A stretch of DNA of 64,000 bases from UBA6918 sp040754425 (GTDB lineage: Bacteria > Pseudomonadota > Gammaproteobacteria > Burkholderiales > Thiobacillaceae), in contig JBFMCR010000032.1 of the NCBI GenBank assembly GCA_040754425.1, positions 1-64,000 of the forward strand, written 5' to 3'. The position numbers were made by a program, and so were the translations under genes. The notes beneath the pieces are model-generated. The model ran no database searches. It saw nothing but the letters and a program-made list of their open reading frames with translations, and had not been told where the DNA came from. This document shows, piece by piece, positions 1 to 8,600 of the stretch. Within the stretch, counting starts at the first letter, position 1. The number at the start of each line of letters is the position of its first letter.

Positions 1-80
1 CGTTTCACCCCCGCCATGCGCAGTTGCTCTTTCGCTTCACGCGGCAGTTTGCGAGTATCGAATACTTTCTTGCATTTCAT
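1..80 (-). CDS. IS630-type transposase, N-terminal fragment (cut by window edge)
   Basis: Read on the minus strand from an ATG at position 80, 26 codons remain before the window ends. The peptide contains the stretch FDTRKLPREAKEQLRMAGVKR, shortened here to its key part RKLPREAKEQLR. That pattern resembles the start of the helix-turn-helix domain of IS630-family transposases, which begins with a D-x-RKL motif followed by a helix of the type EAxxxLR. A purine-rich GCGAGGG lies just upstream as a possible ribosome binding site. The catalytic DDE domain would lie outside the window, so this is family resemblance over a short stretch only. A stand-alone HTH protein is the alternative. Confidence 0.45.
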   Translation of the reverse strand, partial: MKCKKVFDTRKLPREAKEQLRMAGVK

Positions 81-130
81 GCCCTCGCATTGTATCGCAT
101 GAGGCTTTGTTTGTGAAGATTTTAGTATAT

Positions 131-171
131 TTACTCCGCCCTTCCTCCCGTACCTCTCTTACCTCTTTGTG
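131..171 (+). repeat. Pyrimidine-rich half of a tandem-arm intergenic repeat
   Basis: The stretch is almost pure C/T on the plus strand. Read on the other strand it is built of AAGAGGT, AAGAGAGGT and ACGGGAGGA units. It matches in style the 3' arms of the inverted repeats at 393-450, 31016-31090, 33360-33423 and 52811-52880, but no matching purine arm precedes it. It ends 26 bases before the rubredoxin start. Confidence 0.45.
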
Positions 172-197
172 AATATTTTTTTTTGAAAGGAAACATC

Positions 198-371
198 ATG
201 AAAGTTTGGCAATGCATCGTGTGCGGTTACATTTATGACGAAGCCAAGGGCGACCCAGAGCACGGGATCGAAGCGGGCACCCGCTGGGAAGACGTGCCGG
301 AAGGCTGGGAATGCCCGGACTGCGGCGTGGCCAAGGCCGATTTCGAAATGGTCGAAGTGACTGCCGCCTGA
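198..371 (+). CDS. rubA: Rubredoxin
   Basis: This 57-residue protein is a classic small rubredoxin: one iron held by four cysteines (C6, C9, C39 and C42) in the motifs CIVCGY and CPDCGV, with the conserved Trp and Tyr residues between them. It carries single electrons in the cytoplasm. The ATG at 198 is chosen over an in-frame TTG at 183 because GAAAGG lies at normal spacing before it. The next gene encodes a matching NAD(P)H-dependent flavoprotein reductase, so the two very likely form one electron transfer chain. The terminal acceptor, such as an alkane hydroxylase or an oxygen- or peroxide-reducing enzyme, is not in the window. Confidence 0.95.
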   Translation: MKVWQCIVCGYIYDEAKGDPEHGIEAGTRWEDVPEGWECPDCGVAKADFEMVEVTAA

Positions 372-392
372 AAACGGATTGGCCGCAAAGTT

Positions 393-450
393 CGCGGAGG
401 ACGCGGAGCAAGGTCGAAAGATTTACTCGGCGAACTCCGCGTCCTCCGCG
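393..450. repeat. Perfect 16-bp inverted repeat with tandem GCGGAG arms
   Basis: Bases 393-408 (CGCGGAGGACGCGGAG) pair perfectly with 435-450 across a 26-base loop. Each arm is itself a tandem of GCGGAG units. It sits between the rubredoxin gene and its reductase gene, ending 28 bases before the reductase start, and could act as an mRNA hairpin that sets the relative expression of the two. It belongs by structure to the tandem-arm repeat family seen elsewhere in the window. Confidence 0.7.
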
Positions 451-478
451 GTTATACAAGATTTCAAGAGAGAACTCC

Positions 479-1651
479 ATGCAACCCATCGTCATCATCG
501 GCTCGGGCCTCGCGGGCTACACCGTGCTGCGCGAATTCAGGAAGCGCGACCAGGAAGCCCCGGTCACGCTGATTTGCGCGGACGACGGCCACTTCTATTC
601 CAAGCCCAACCTGTCCAACGCGCTGGCAGCAGGAAAAACCGCCGAGCAGCTGGTGAACACGCCGCGCGAGAAAATGGCGGACGACCTCAATGCCCGGATC
701 GTCGCCAACACCCGCGTCACCGCCATCGACACGGCCGGCAAAAAGGTGCGCTGGAGCGATGGCGAGATTGCATATTCGAAGCTCGTGCTCGCGCTGGGCG
801 CCGACCCAATCCCGCATGGCCTTGCCGGCCCCGGCACGGAGAAGATCTTCGCTGTGAACGATCTGCACGACTACGCCGTGTTCCGCGCCGCGCTCGATCC
901 CGGCGGCAAGGTGGCGATCCTCGGCGGCGGCCTCATCGGTTCGGAATTCGCCAACGACCTCGCCGCTTCCGGCCACAAGGTGGAAGTGGTGCACCTCGGC
1001 CCCTGGCCGCTGGAGCGCCTGATCCCGGAACAGGTGGGGCGCGCACTCGCCGATGCCTTGTCGGAAAAGGGAGTCGCCTGGCATTTCGGCCGCACCGCCA
1101 AAGCCATCGAGCCGGTGGGTGAAGGCATCGGCCTCACCCTCGACGACGGCAGCCGGGTGGAAGCCGATATCGTGCTTTCCGCCATCGGCCTGCGCTCGCG
1201 CACGCAGCTTGCCGCCAGCGCCGGCCTCCAGGTCAACCGCGGCATCGTCGTGGACAGAACCTTGCAGACCTCGGCAGCGGATGTTTACGCCGTGGGCGAC
1301 TGCGCCGAAGTCGACGGCCGGGTGCTGCCCTTTGTCCTGCCGCTGATGCAGCAGGCGCGCGCGCTTGCCGCCACCCTTGCCGGCGAAACCACCGAAGTGC
1401 GCTATCCGGTCATGCCGGTGGTGGTGAAGACTCCCGCCCTGCCACTGGCGGTGCTGCCGCCGCCCGTCGGCGCCGAAGGCGGCTGGCAGGTGGACTGCAA
1501 TGACGACGGCATCTGCGCGCTGTACCTCGACGAAGCCGGCATTCTTCAGGGCTTCGCGCTCGCCGGCAGGCAGGCGGCGCAGCGCGCGCAGTACGCGGCC
1601 AAGGTGGGCGAGACCCTCAGTCGAGCGCAAACGCCAGCACCACCGGCATGA
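479..1651 (+). CDS. FAD-dependent rubredoxin reductase (AlkT/RubB type)
   Basis: The 390-residue protein has an N-terminal FAD-binding Rossmann motif GSGLAG (residues 8-13), a second dinucleotide fold for NAD(P)H with GGGLIGSE near residue 145, and the second FAD motif VYAVGDCAEV near residue 270. This is the architecture of pyridine nucleotide-disulfide oxidoreductases that lack the redox disulfide, as in rubredoxin-NAD(+) reductases. Position directly behind rubredoxin supports that role. The start ATG at 479 is the first codon giving the normal N-terminus (QPIVIIGSG). The 3' end overlaps the convergent AEC transporter gene by 35 bases. A general NAD(P)H:acceptor reductase is the alternative. 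Confidence 0.85.
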   Translation: MQPIVIIGSGLAGYTVLREFRKRDQEAPVTLICADDGHFYSKPNLSNALAAGKTAEQLVNTPREKMADDLNARIVANTRVTAIDTAGKKVRWSDGEIAYSKLVLALGADPIPHGLAGPGTEKIFAVNDLHDYAVFRAALDPGGKVAILGGGLIGSEFANDLAASGHKVEVVHLGPWPLERLIPEQVGRALADALSEKGVAWHFGRTAKAIEPVGEGIGLTLDDGSRVEADIVLSAIGLRSRTQLAASAGLQVNRGIVVDRTLQTSAADVYAVGDCAEVDGRVLPFVLPLMQQARALAATLAGETTEVRYPVMPVVVKTPALPLAVLPPPVGAEGGWQVDCNDDGICALYLDEAGILQGFALAGRQAAQRAQYAAKVGETLSRAQTPAPPA

Positions 1652-2495
1652 CCAGGAGCGCCGAAAGATTGCCGAGCAGCACGATGGAGGCGACTTTCTC
1701 CGGCTCCTGCCGATACTGCTCGGCCATGAGGTAGTTGAGCACCGCCGGCGGCAGCGCGCCGAACACCAGCAGGATGGATTGCTGCGCCGGATCGAGGCCG
1801 AGAAACGGCGTCACCAGCAGCACCATGACGATGCCGGTGGCCGGCGCCACCACCCCGCTCCACGCCCCGATGTGCCAGTCCCTGAACGACACCTGGTTGA
1901 GCCGCACGCCCAGCGCGAACAGCAACATGGGAATGGAGGCGTCGCCCAGCATCCTGATCGCGGTGTAGAGCGCGTCCGGCAGCACGGTATGGGACAGGCT
2001 CACCGCCACGCCCAGCAGGGTGGCCGCCATCACCGGCGTTTTCAGCAACTGCAAGAGATTCATGCGGTGCGCCAGCATGTAGGGCCCCATGGAAAAGTGC
2101 AGCACCATTTCCACCAAAAACAGGATGATCGCCGCCGGCAGCGCGGCGTCGCCAAAGGCCAGCACGATGAGCGGGATGCCCATGTTGCCGGAGTTGTTGA
2201 ACATCATCGGCGGCACGAAGGTTTTCGCTTGCACCTTCAGCATGCGCGCCACCGGCCACGCCAGCAGACCGGAGCCCAGGATCACCAGCACGCCGCCCAG
2301 CGCCAGCTGCCGGTAATGCGCGAAATCGAAATCCCTGGATGCGAGCGCCGCGAATACCAGCGCCGGCACCAGCACGTCCATGCTGATCCGGTTGGTGACG
2401 CCGATATCGGGGCGCTTCACGCGGCCATACAGGTAGCCGATGCCGATGATGGCAAAGACCGGAAAGACGATGGAGAGGATGCGCAGGGCGAGCAT
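1617..2495 (-). CDS. AEC-family (auxin efflux carrier-like) membrane transporter
   Basis: The 292-residue protein is hydrophobic throughout, with about ten predicted membrane spans in two halves. It carries the family feature of a polar FNNSGNMGIPL segment in the middle, the Asn/Gly-rich motif of AEC permeases. Family members export or import small organic anions such as malate or malonate in bacteria; the substrate cannot be read from sequence. It runs against the rubredoxin reductase gene and overlaps its end by 35 bases, so the two probably share no regulation. No operon partner is seen. Confidence 0.85.
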   Translation of the reverse strand: MLALRILSIVFPVFAIIGIGYLYGRVKRPDIGVTNRISMDVLVPALVFAALASRDFDFAHYRQLALGGVLVILGSGLLAWPVARMLKVQAKTFVPPMMFNNSGNMGIPLIVLAFGDAALPAAIILFLVEMVLHFSMGPYMLAHRMNLLQLLKTPVMAATLLGVAVSLSHTVLPDALYTAIRMLGDASIPMLLFALGVRLNQVSFRDWHIGAWSGVVAPATGIVMVLLVTPFLGLDPAQQSILLVFGALPPAVLNYLMAEQYRQEPEKVASIVLLGNLSALLVMPVVLAFALD

Positions 2496-2599
2496 GGCCG
2501 GATTCTAACCTGCGCTACAGCCGGGTTTTTCGTCGCCTGAAATGGATACCTGCGGGATTGGGTCTAGAATGGTTTTAAACCAATAAAAATGGGGAAGCC

Positions 2600-3715
2600 G
2601 TGGCCAACACCCTGCTCATCGTGGACGACGAACCGGCCAACCTGTCCGTGCTGACCCGCGTGCTGCAGCCGCATTACCGCGTGCGCGCGGCCAATTCCGG
2701 TGAGCGCGTCCTGCAGGCGGCGCAGTCTGCGCCGGTGCCCGATCTCATCCTGCTCGATGTCATGATGCCGGGCATGGACGGCTATGCCGTGCTGGGCCGG
2801 CTGCGCGAGCTGCCGCAGATGCGCAACATTCCCGTCATATTCGTCACGGCGCTGGACGACGAGACCAACGAGGAGCACGGCCTGCGCCTGGGCGCGGTCG
2901 ACTACATCGCCAAGCCCATCAAGCCCGCCATCGTGCTGGCCAGGATCGCCGCACATCTGGAACTGAAGAAGGCGCGCGACCGCCTTGCCGACGAGAACGC
3001 CTGGCTGGAGGCCGAAGTCGCCCGGCGCATGGCGGACAACCTCGTCGTCCAGGACGCCAGCATCCATGCGCTGGCCTACCTGGCGGAAACGCGCGACCCG
3101 GAAACCGGCAACCACATCCACCGCACCCAGCAGTACGTGCACGCCCTGGCCTGGGAACTGTCCGATCACCCGCGCTTCAAGGACAAGCTCGATGCGCACG
3201 CCATCTGGCTGTTGACCAAGTCCGCACCCCTGCACGACATCGGCAAGGTCGGCATCCCCGACCACATCCTGCTAAAGCCCGGGCGCCTCACTGACGAGGA
3301 AATGGAAATCATGAAAACCCACGCCGCGCTCGGCGCCCAAGCCATCGAAAAGGCCGAGCGCGCGGTGGCGCGCCCGCTGCCCTTCCTCGCCACCGCCAAG
3401 GAAATCGCCCGCTGGCATCACGAGAAGTGGGACGGCAGCGGCTATCCCGACGGGCTCAAGGGCGATGCCATTCCCGTCCCGGCACGGCTGATGGCGCTGG
3501 CCGACGTGTTCGACGCGCTCATCAACAAGCGCGTGTACAAGCCCGCCATGCCGCCGGACGAGGCGCGCGCCATCATCCTCGATGGCTCCGGAACGCATTT
3601 CGACCCGGACGTGGTCACGGCCTTCGAAGCCTGCTATGAGGATTTCGTCGCCATCGCCCGGCGCTACAGCGACGATGAACCGATCCCTTTCCCCGAAACA
3701 ACGATACGCGGCTGA
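2600..3715 (+). CDS. Response regulator with HD-GYP cyclic-di-GMP phosphodiesterase output
   Basis: The 371-residue protein starts with a receiver domain: acidic pair D9-D10, phospho-acceptor D53 in LLDVMMPGMDG, and Lys105 in the AKP motif. An HD-GYP domain follows from about residue 150 with the metal-binding LHDIGK (H212-D213), HH at 273-274 and an intact GYP at 281-283. It is therefore predicted to degrade cyclic di-GMP when phosphorylated. The start is a GTG preceded by GGGGAA. The gene opens a three-gene set with a PAS sensor and a large hybrid kinase, the likely phosphate source. An almost symmetric GGTTTTAAACC and a TAGAAT hexamer lie just upstream and may be the promoter region. Confidence 0.92.
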   Translation: MANTLLIVDDEPANLSVLTRVLQPHYRVRAANSGERVLQAAQSAPVPDLILLDVMMPGMDGYAVLGRLRELPQMRNIPVIFVTALDDETNEEHGLRLGAVDYIAKPIKPAIVLARIAAHLELKKARDRLADENAWLEAEVARRMADNLVVQDASIHALAYLAETRDPETGNHIHRTQQYVHALAWELSDHPRFKDKLDAHAIWLLTKSAPLHDIGKVGIPDHILLKPGRLTDEEMEIMKTHAALGAQAIEKAERAVARPLPFLATAKEIARWHHEKWDGSGYPDGLKGDAIPVPARLMALADVFDALINKRVYKPAMPPDEARAIILDGSGTHFDPDVVTAFEACYEDFVAIARRYSDDEPIPFPETTIRG

Positions 3716-3743
3716 TGCCGTTCGCCCGCAGCCTGCGCCTGGC

Positions 3744-5612
3744 ATGAAGTCGCCGAAGAAAACACACCTCTCCACTGCCCTTCCTCGCGACAGGCTGCGC
3801 GCCATCGTTCGCGTGGTGCTGCTTTATGCCGTTTTCGCGGCGCTGTGGATTCTGTTTTCCGACCGGGCGCTGGAACTCGTTTTCCATGATCCGCGCAGCC
3901 TGATGTTCGCCAATACGCTGAAAGGCCTATTCTTCGTCGCAGTCACGACGCTGCTGCTGTTCTACATTTTGCTGCGCTTTTCCACGCATCAGGCCGGGGA
4001 AACCCTGGCCGGCAATGAAAAGCAGACGGGCACATCCGTGCGCGGCCTGCTCTACCTCGGCCTGGCGGTTCTCGCCGCGGTGTTCGCTCTGATCGGCGCC
4101 GGCGCCATCGAGCACGGCAGGGAAGGCTACCGGCAAGCGGCCGGCCGACAGTTGCAGTCCATCGTCCGGCTGAAAGTCACGCAACTGGAAGATTGGCTGG
4201 GCGAGCGCAACAGCGACGCCGTCCTGGCAGGCGCTTCGTCCTCCTTCAACACCTTGCTCGATGAGTGGCAAAGCAGCGCCAATCCCGCCACGCGCGAGCA
4301 TTTGCTCAGGGAGATGGAATTCTTCCGCGCCGTTCACGGTTACAGCGAAATCCTCATCTGCGACGCCCAGGGCAACATCCTGCTGCGCACCGACGCCGAC
4401 CCGGACCATGCCATGACGGATGTGCTGCGGGACGCGATCTCGCGCAGCATTTCCGGCGGCGAGGTGCTGATAACCGGCTTTCATCTCATGCGCCACCCCG
4501 CACCTGCGCACGTGCATCTGGACTTCGTCGCCCCGCTGCGCCTGCCGGACGAAAAAAAGCCTGCCGACGCCGCCATCGTGCTGCGAACCAATGTCGATTC
4601 CACCGTCTTTGCCTATCTGCAAAACTGGCCGGTGCCCAGCGACAGCGCGGAAACCATCCTGTTCCATCAGGATGGAGACAGCGTGCATTATCTGAACAGG
4701 CTGCGGCACGTGCCCGAGTTGGCGTTCGACAAGCGTTTCCCCCTGGCGGACAAGCGCCTGCTGGCCAGCCAGGCGCTGGCTGCGGACTATCTTCCGGGCG
4801 AACTGCTCGAAGGTACGGACTATCGCGGGGTGCCCGTCATCGGCGCGGCCCAGCCCGTTGCCGGCACCTTATGGTGGATGCTGGCCAAGATAGACAAGAA
4901 TGAAATCTACAGTACCGCACACCGCGATGCGCTGTGGATCGGTTTTGCCAGCCTGCTCACCTGGATGGTGTCCGCCACGCTGGTCGTCCTGCTGCTGCAG
5001 CGCCGGGAATTGCGCCATGCGCAGCAACAGCGTTACGAACAGGCCAGGCAACTGAATGCCCTGAAGCTGCTTTCCGACATCGCCCAAAGCTCGGCGGACG
5101 CAATTTTCGCCAAGGACCGACAGGGCCGCTACCTCATGTTCAACCGCGCCGCCTGCGACTTTACCGGCAAAACGGAAGACGAGGTCATCGGCCGGGACGA
5201 CACGGCGCTGTTCCCGCCCGGGCAGGCCGCACTCGTGCAAGCCAACGACAGGCGGGTAATCGACGAAAACCGCGTCATTACTTCCGAGGAAGCACTCGAC
5301 ACGCCCGCCGGCACGCGCACCTTCCTCGCCATCAGGGGGCCGCTGCGCGACGATGACGGCCGCGTGGTCGGCGTGTACGGCATCTCCCGCGACATCACCG
5401 AGCGCAAGGCAGACGAAGACGAGATGCGCCGGCACAACGAGGAACTGCAGCGCTTCAACCGCGCCATGATCGGGCGCGAGCTGGAAATGATCCGCTTAAA
5501 GCGCGAGGTCAACCGGCTGGCCGCCGCGCTGAACCAGCCGCCGCCCTACGACCTCTCCGCCATCGACGGCATTTCGGCCGCGCCGGGCCGGGAAGAGGAC
5601 AGCCGGCCATGA
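3744..5612 (+). CDS. Membrane sensor with periplasmic domain and one PAS domain, no output domain
   Basis: The 622-residue protein has three membrane helices near the N-terminus (about 20-40, 57-78 and 97-117), a periplasmic sensor region of about 260 residues, another helix around 392-418 and one PAS domain (about 435-555) ending in the usual DITERK motif. A short coiled segment follows (RELEMIRLKREVNRL) and then the protein stops. No kinase, GGDEF, EAL or methyl-accepting domain is present. It overlaps the next gene, a hybrid kinase, by ATGA, so the two are translationally coupled and this may be the input subunit for that kinase. The ATG at 3744 lacks a good ribosome binding site; an ATG at 3675 inside the HD-GYP gene is an alternative. 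Confidence 0.85.
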   Translation: MKSPKKTHLSTALPRDRLRAIVRVVLLYAVFAALWILFSDRALELVFHDPRSLMFANTLKGLFFVAVTTLLLFYILLRFSTHQAGETLAGNEKQTGTSVRGLLYLGLAVLAAVFALIGAGAIEHGREGYRQAAGRQLQSIVRLKVTQLEDWLGERNSDAVLAGASSSFNTLLDEWQSSANPATREHLLREMEFFRAVHGYSEILICDAQGNILLRTDADPDHAMTDVLRDAISRSISGGEVLITGFHLMRHPAPAHVHLDFVAPLRLPDEKKPADAAIVLRTNVDSTVFAYLQNWPVPSDSAETILFHQDGDSVHYLNRLRHVPELAFDKRFPLADKRLLASQALAADYLPGELLEGTDYRGVPVIGAAQPVAGTLWWMLAKIDKNEIYSTAHRDALWIGFASLLTWMVSATLVVLLLQRRELRHAQQQRYEQARQLNALKLLSDIAQSSADAIFAKDRQGRYLMFNRAACDFTGKTEDEVIGRDDTALFPPGQAALVQANDRRVIDENRVITSEEALDTPAGTRTFLAIRGPLRDDDGRVVGVYGISRDITERKADEDEMRRHNEELQRFNRAMIGRELEMIRLKREVNRLAAALNQPPPYDLSAIDGISAAPGREEDSRP

Positions 5613-8600
5613 CGCTGATCGAACTGTCTTTTTCCCTGCTCTTCAATGCCGCCCTGCTGGTGGGGCTGACCCAGGTCGTCGATGTGTTTCTGGCGCGCAG
5701 GGGGCTTAACTGGCTGACCAAACCGAACTGGGCATTGGGCCTGTTCGTGGGCCTGCTCGCCCTGCTGCTGATGAAAGCCAGCGCCACCCTGCTGCCGGGG
5801 GTGATTTTCGACACCCGTTCCGTGCTGCTTTCCATCAGCGGCCTGTTCCTGGGCCCCCTGCCCACGCTCATTGCCATGGCCATGGCCGCCGCCTACCGCT
5901 GGCATCTCGGCGGCCCCGCCGCCGTCACGGGCGTCTGTGTCATTCTTTCCTCGGGGCTCATCGGCCTGCTTTGGCGGATGTGGCTGAAACGCCCGCTCGC
6001 GCAAATCGGCTGGCGCCAGCTCTATCTCATGGGTTTTGCCGTACACATCGTGATGCTGGGGCTGATGCTGCTGATGCCCCGCGAGATGGCGATGAAGGTG
6101 CTATCCAGCATCAGCCTGCCGGTGATGCTGTTCTACCCCTTCATCACCGTGGCGCTGGGCCTGCTGCTGGCCGAGCGCATGCAACGCCAGCTCGATCTGA
6201 CCGAACTGCGCCGGCGCGAAGAACGCTACCTGAGCCTGTTCGAGAACAACCACACCGTCATGTTCCTGCTCGACCCGGACAGCGGCGCCATCGTCGACGC
6301 CAATCCCGCGGCCGAGCACTTCTACGGCTGGCCACGCGAAACCCTCAAGAGCATGAACATCGGCGAACTGGTCGACCTTGCGCCGGATGCCTTCAATGCC
6401 GAACTGGCGCGCGCGCGCCGGGAAAAAAGCCATTACGCCGAACTCAGCCATCGCCGCATAGACGGCAGGCTGCGCGACGTCGAAACCTTCAGCAGCCATC
6501 TGGATATCGGCCGCCGACACTTTCTTTTCGTCATCGTGCATGACATCACCGAGCGCAAGGCGGCGCTGCGCTCGCTGGAGCGGCTGCGCCAGGAAGAGCA
6601 CGAGCAGGCCCTGCGCCAGCAGGAAGAAGCGCGGCTGGCGGCGCTGAACCTGATGGAAGACGCCATCGCCGCGCGCAAGCGCGCGGAAGAGTCCAGCGCG
6701 GCGCTGCGCGAAAGCGAAAAGCGCTTCCATGACATTGCCGAAGCCTCTGCCGACTGGGTCTGGGAAGTCGATGCCGACGCGCGCTTCATTTTTGTTTCGG
6801 GCCGGGTCAAGGACCTGCTCGGCTACGAACCGGAAGAACTCATCGGCAAAACGGTCTACGACCTGCTGCCGCCCGGGGAAATCCCGGAGTTAGCCGCAAG
6901 GGTCAACGAGGCCTTCAACGGCGGGAAACCCTTTCGCGACCTTCACAACGTCAACCTGCACAAGGACGGCAGCATTCGCCACGTGCTCAGCAGCGGCGTA
7001 CCCATCCTGTCCCCGACGGGAGAACTGCTCGGCTACCGCGGCGTGGACAAGGACATCACCGCGCAGACCCTGGCTGAAGCCGCATTGCGCAAGGAGCGGG
7101 ACACCACCCGGCGCTATCTCGACACGGTGCAGACCGTCATGGTGGCGCTGGACAGGGAAGGCCGCATCACCATGATCAACCGCTTCGGCTGCCAACTTCT
7201 GGGCTATGCGGAAGAAGAATTGCTCGGCCGCAACTGGTTCGAATGCTGCCTGCCGCAGCCGGAAGGCATGGAATCGGTTTACCCGATCTTCCGCCGCATC
7301 ATGGGCGGCGAACTCGAAGGCGAGGAATACCACGAGAACGCCATCCGCTGCAAAGACGGCCGTCAGCGCATCATCGCCTGGCACAACGCCCTGCTGACCG
7401 ACGACGACAGCGTCACCGGCATGCTCAGTTCCGGTTCCGACATCACCGAACGCAAGGCGGCCGAGGAGTCGCTGCGCGAAAGTGAAAGCCGCTTCCGCCA
7501 GATCTTCGACAGCGTGAGTGATGCCATTTTCATCCATGACGCGGAGAGCGGGCACGTGCTCGACGTCAACCAGCGCATGTGCGAAATGTACGGCTATACG
7601 CGCGAGGAGGCGCTCGAGCTGGACATCGGCAGCTTCAGTTCGCAGATCGGGCCGTACAGCCTTGCCGAGGCGCGAAAGCTCGTGGAAAAGGCGCGCAGCG
7701 AAGGGCCGCAGACTTTCGAATGGCGGGCATGCCGGCGCGACGGCGAATGCTTCTGGGTCGAGGCCAGCCTGCGCCTTGCGCCAATCGGCGGGCAGGAAAG
7801 GATACTGGCGACGGTACGCGACATCACCGAGCGCAAACGCGCCCAGGAGCAATTGGGCAAACTGTCGCTTGCCGTCGAGCAAAGCCCGGAAAGCATCGTC
7901 ATCACCAATCTCGACGCCGAGATCGAATACGTCAACGAGGCCTTTTTGCACACCACCGGCTACAGCCGCGAAGAAGTGATCGGCCGGAATCCGCGCATCC
8001 TGCAGTCCGGCAAGACGCCCAGGGCCACATACGATGCACTGTGGTCCGCGCTCACGCACGGAAAACCCTGGAAAGGCGAGTTCATCAACAGGCGCAAGGA
8101 CGGCAGCGAATACTACGAGTTCGCGCTCATCGCGCCCATGCGCCAGCCGGACGGGGAAATCACACATTACGTCGCCGTCAAGGAGGACATCACCGAGAAA
8201 AAGCGCATCGGCCAGGAACTCGACCGCCACCGCCACCAGCTGGAACAGTTGGTCAAGGAACGCACCGAGCAACTGGCGGTCGCGCTCGAAAAGGCCGAAT
8301 CGGCCAGCCGTGCCAAGGCCGCCTTCCTCGCCAACATGAGCCACGAAATCCGCACGCCGATGAACGCCATCCTGGGCATGACCCATCTCTTGCGCAACAG
8401 CCCGCTGACGCCGAAACAGCAGGAGCAGCTCGCGCGCGTGGAAGCCTCCGGCCGCCACCTGCTCAACCTGATCAACGACATCCTCGATCTGTCCAAGGTC
8501 GAGGCCGGGCAACTCAAGATCGAGGCCGTGCCGGTTTCATTGCCCGGCATCCTCGCCAACATCGCCTCCATGCTGGGCGAGCAGGCGCGCGCCAAGGGCA

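Noticed and set aside
1500..2540. Long His/Gln/Arg-rich plus-strand frame
   Set aside because: It is the antisense shadow of the AEC transporter gene, with composition typical of such shadows.
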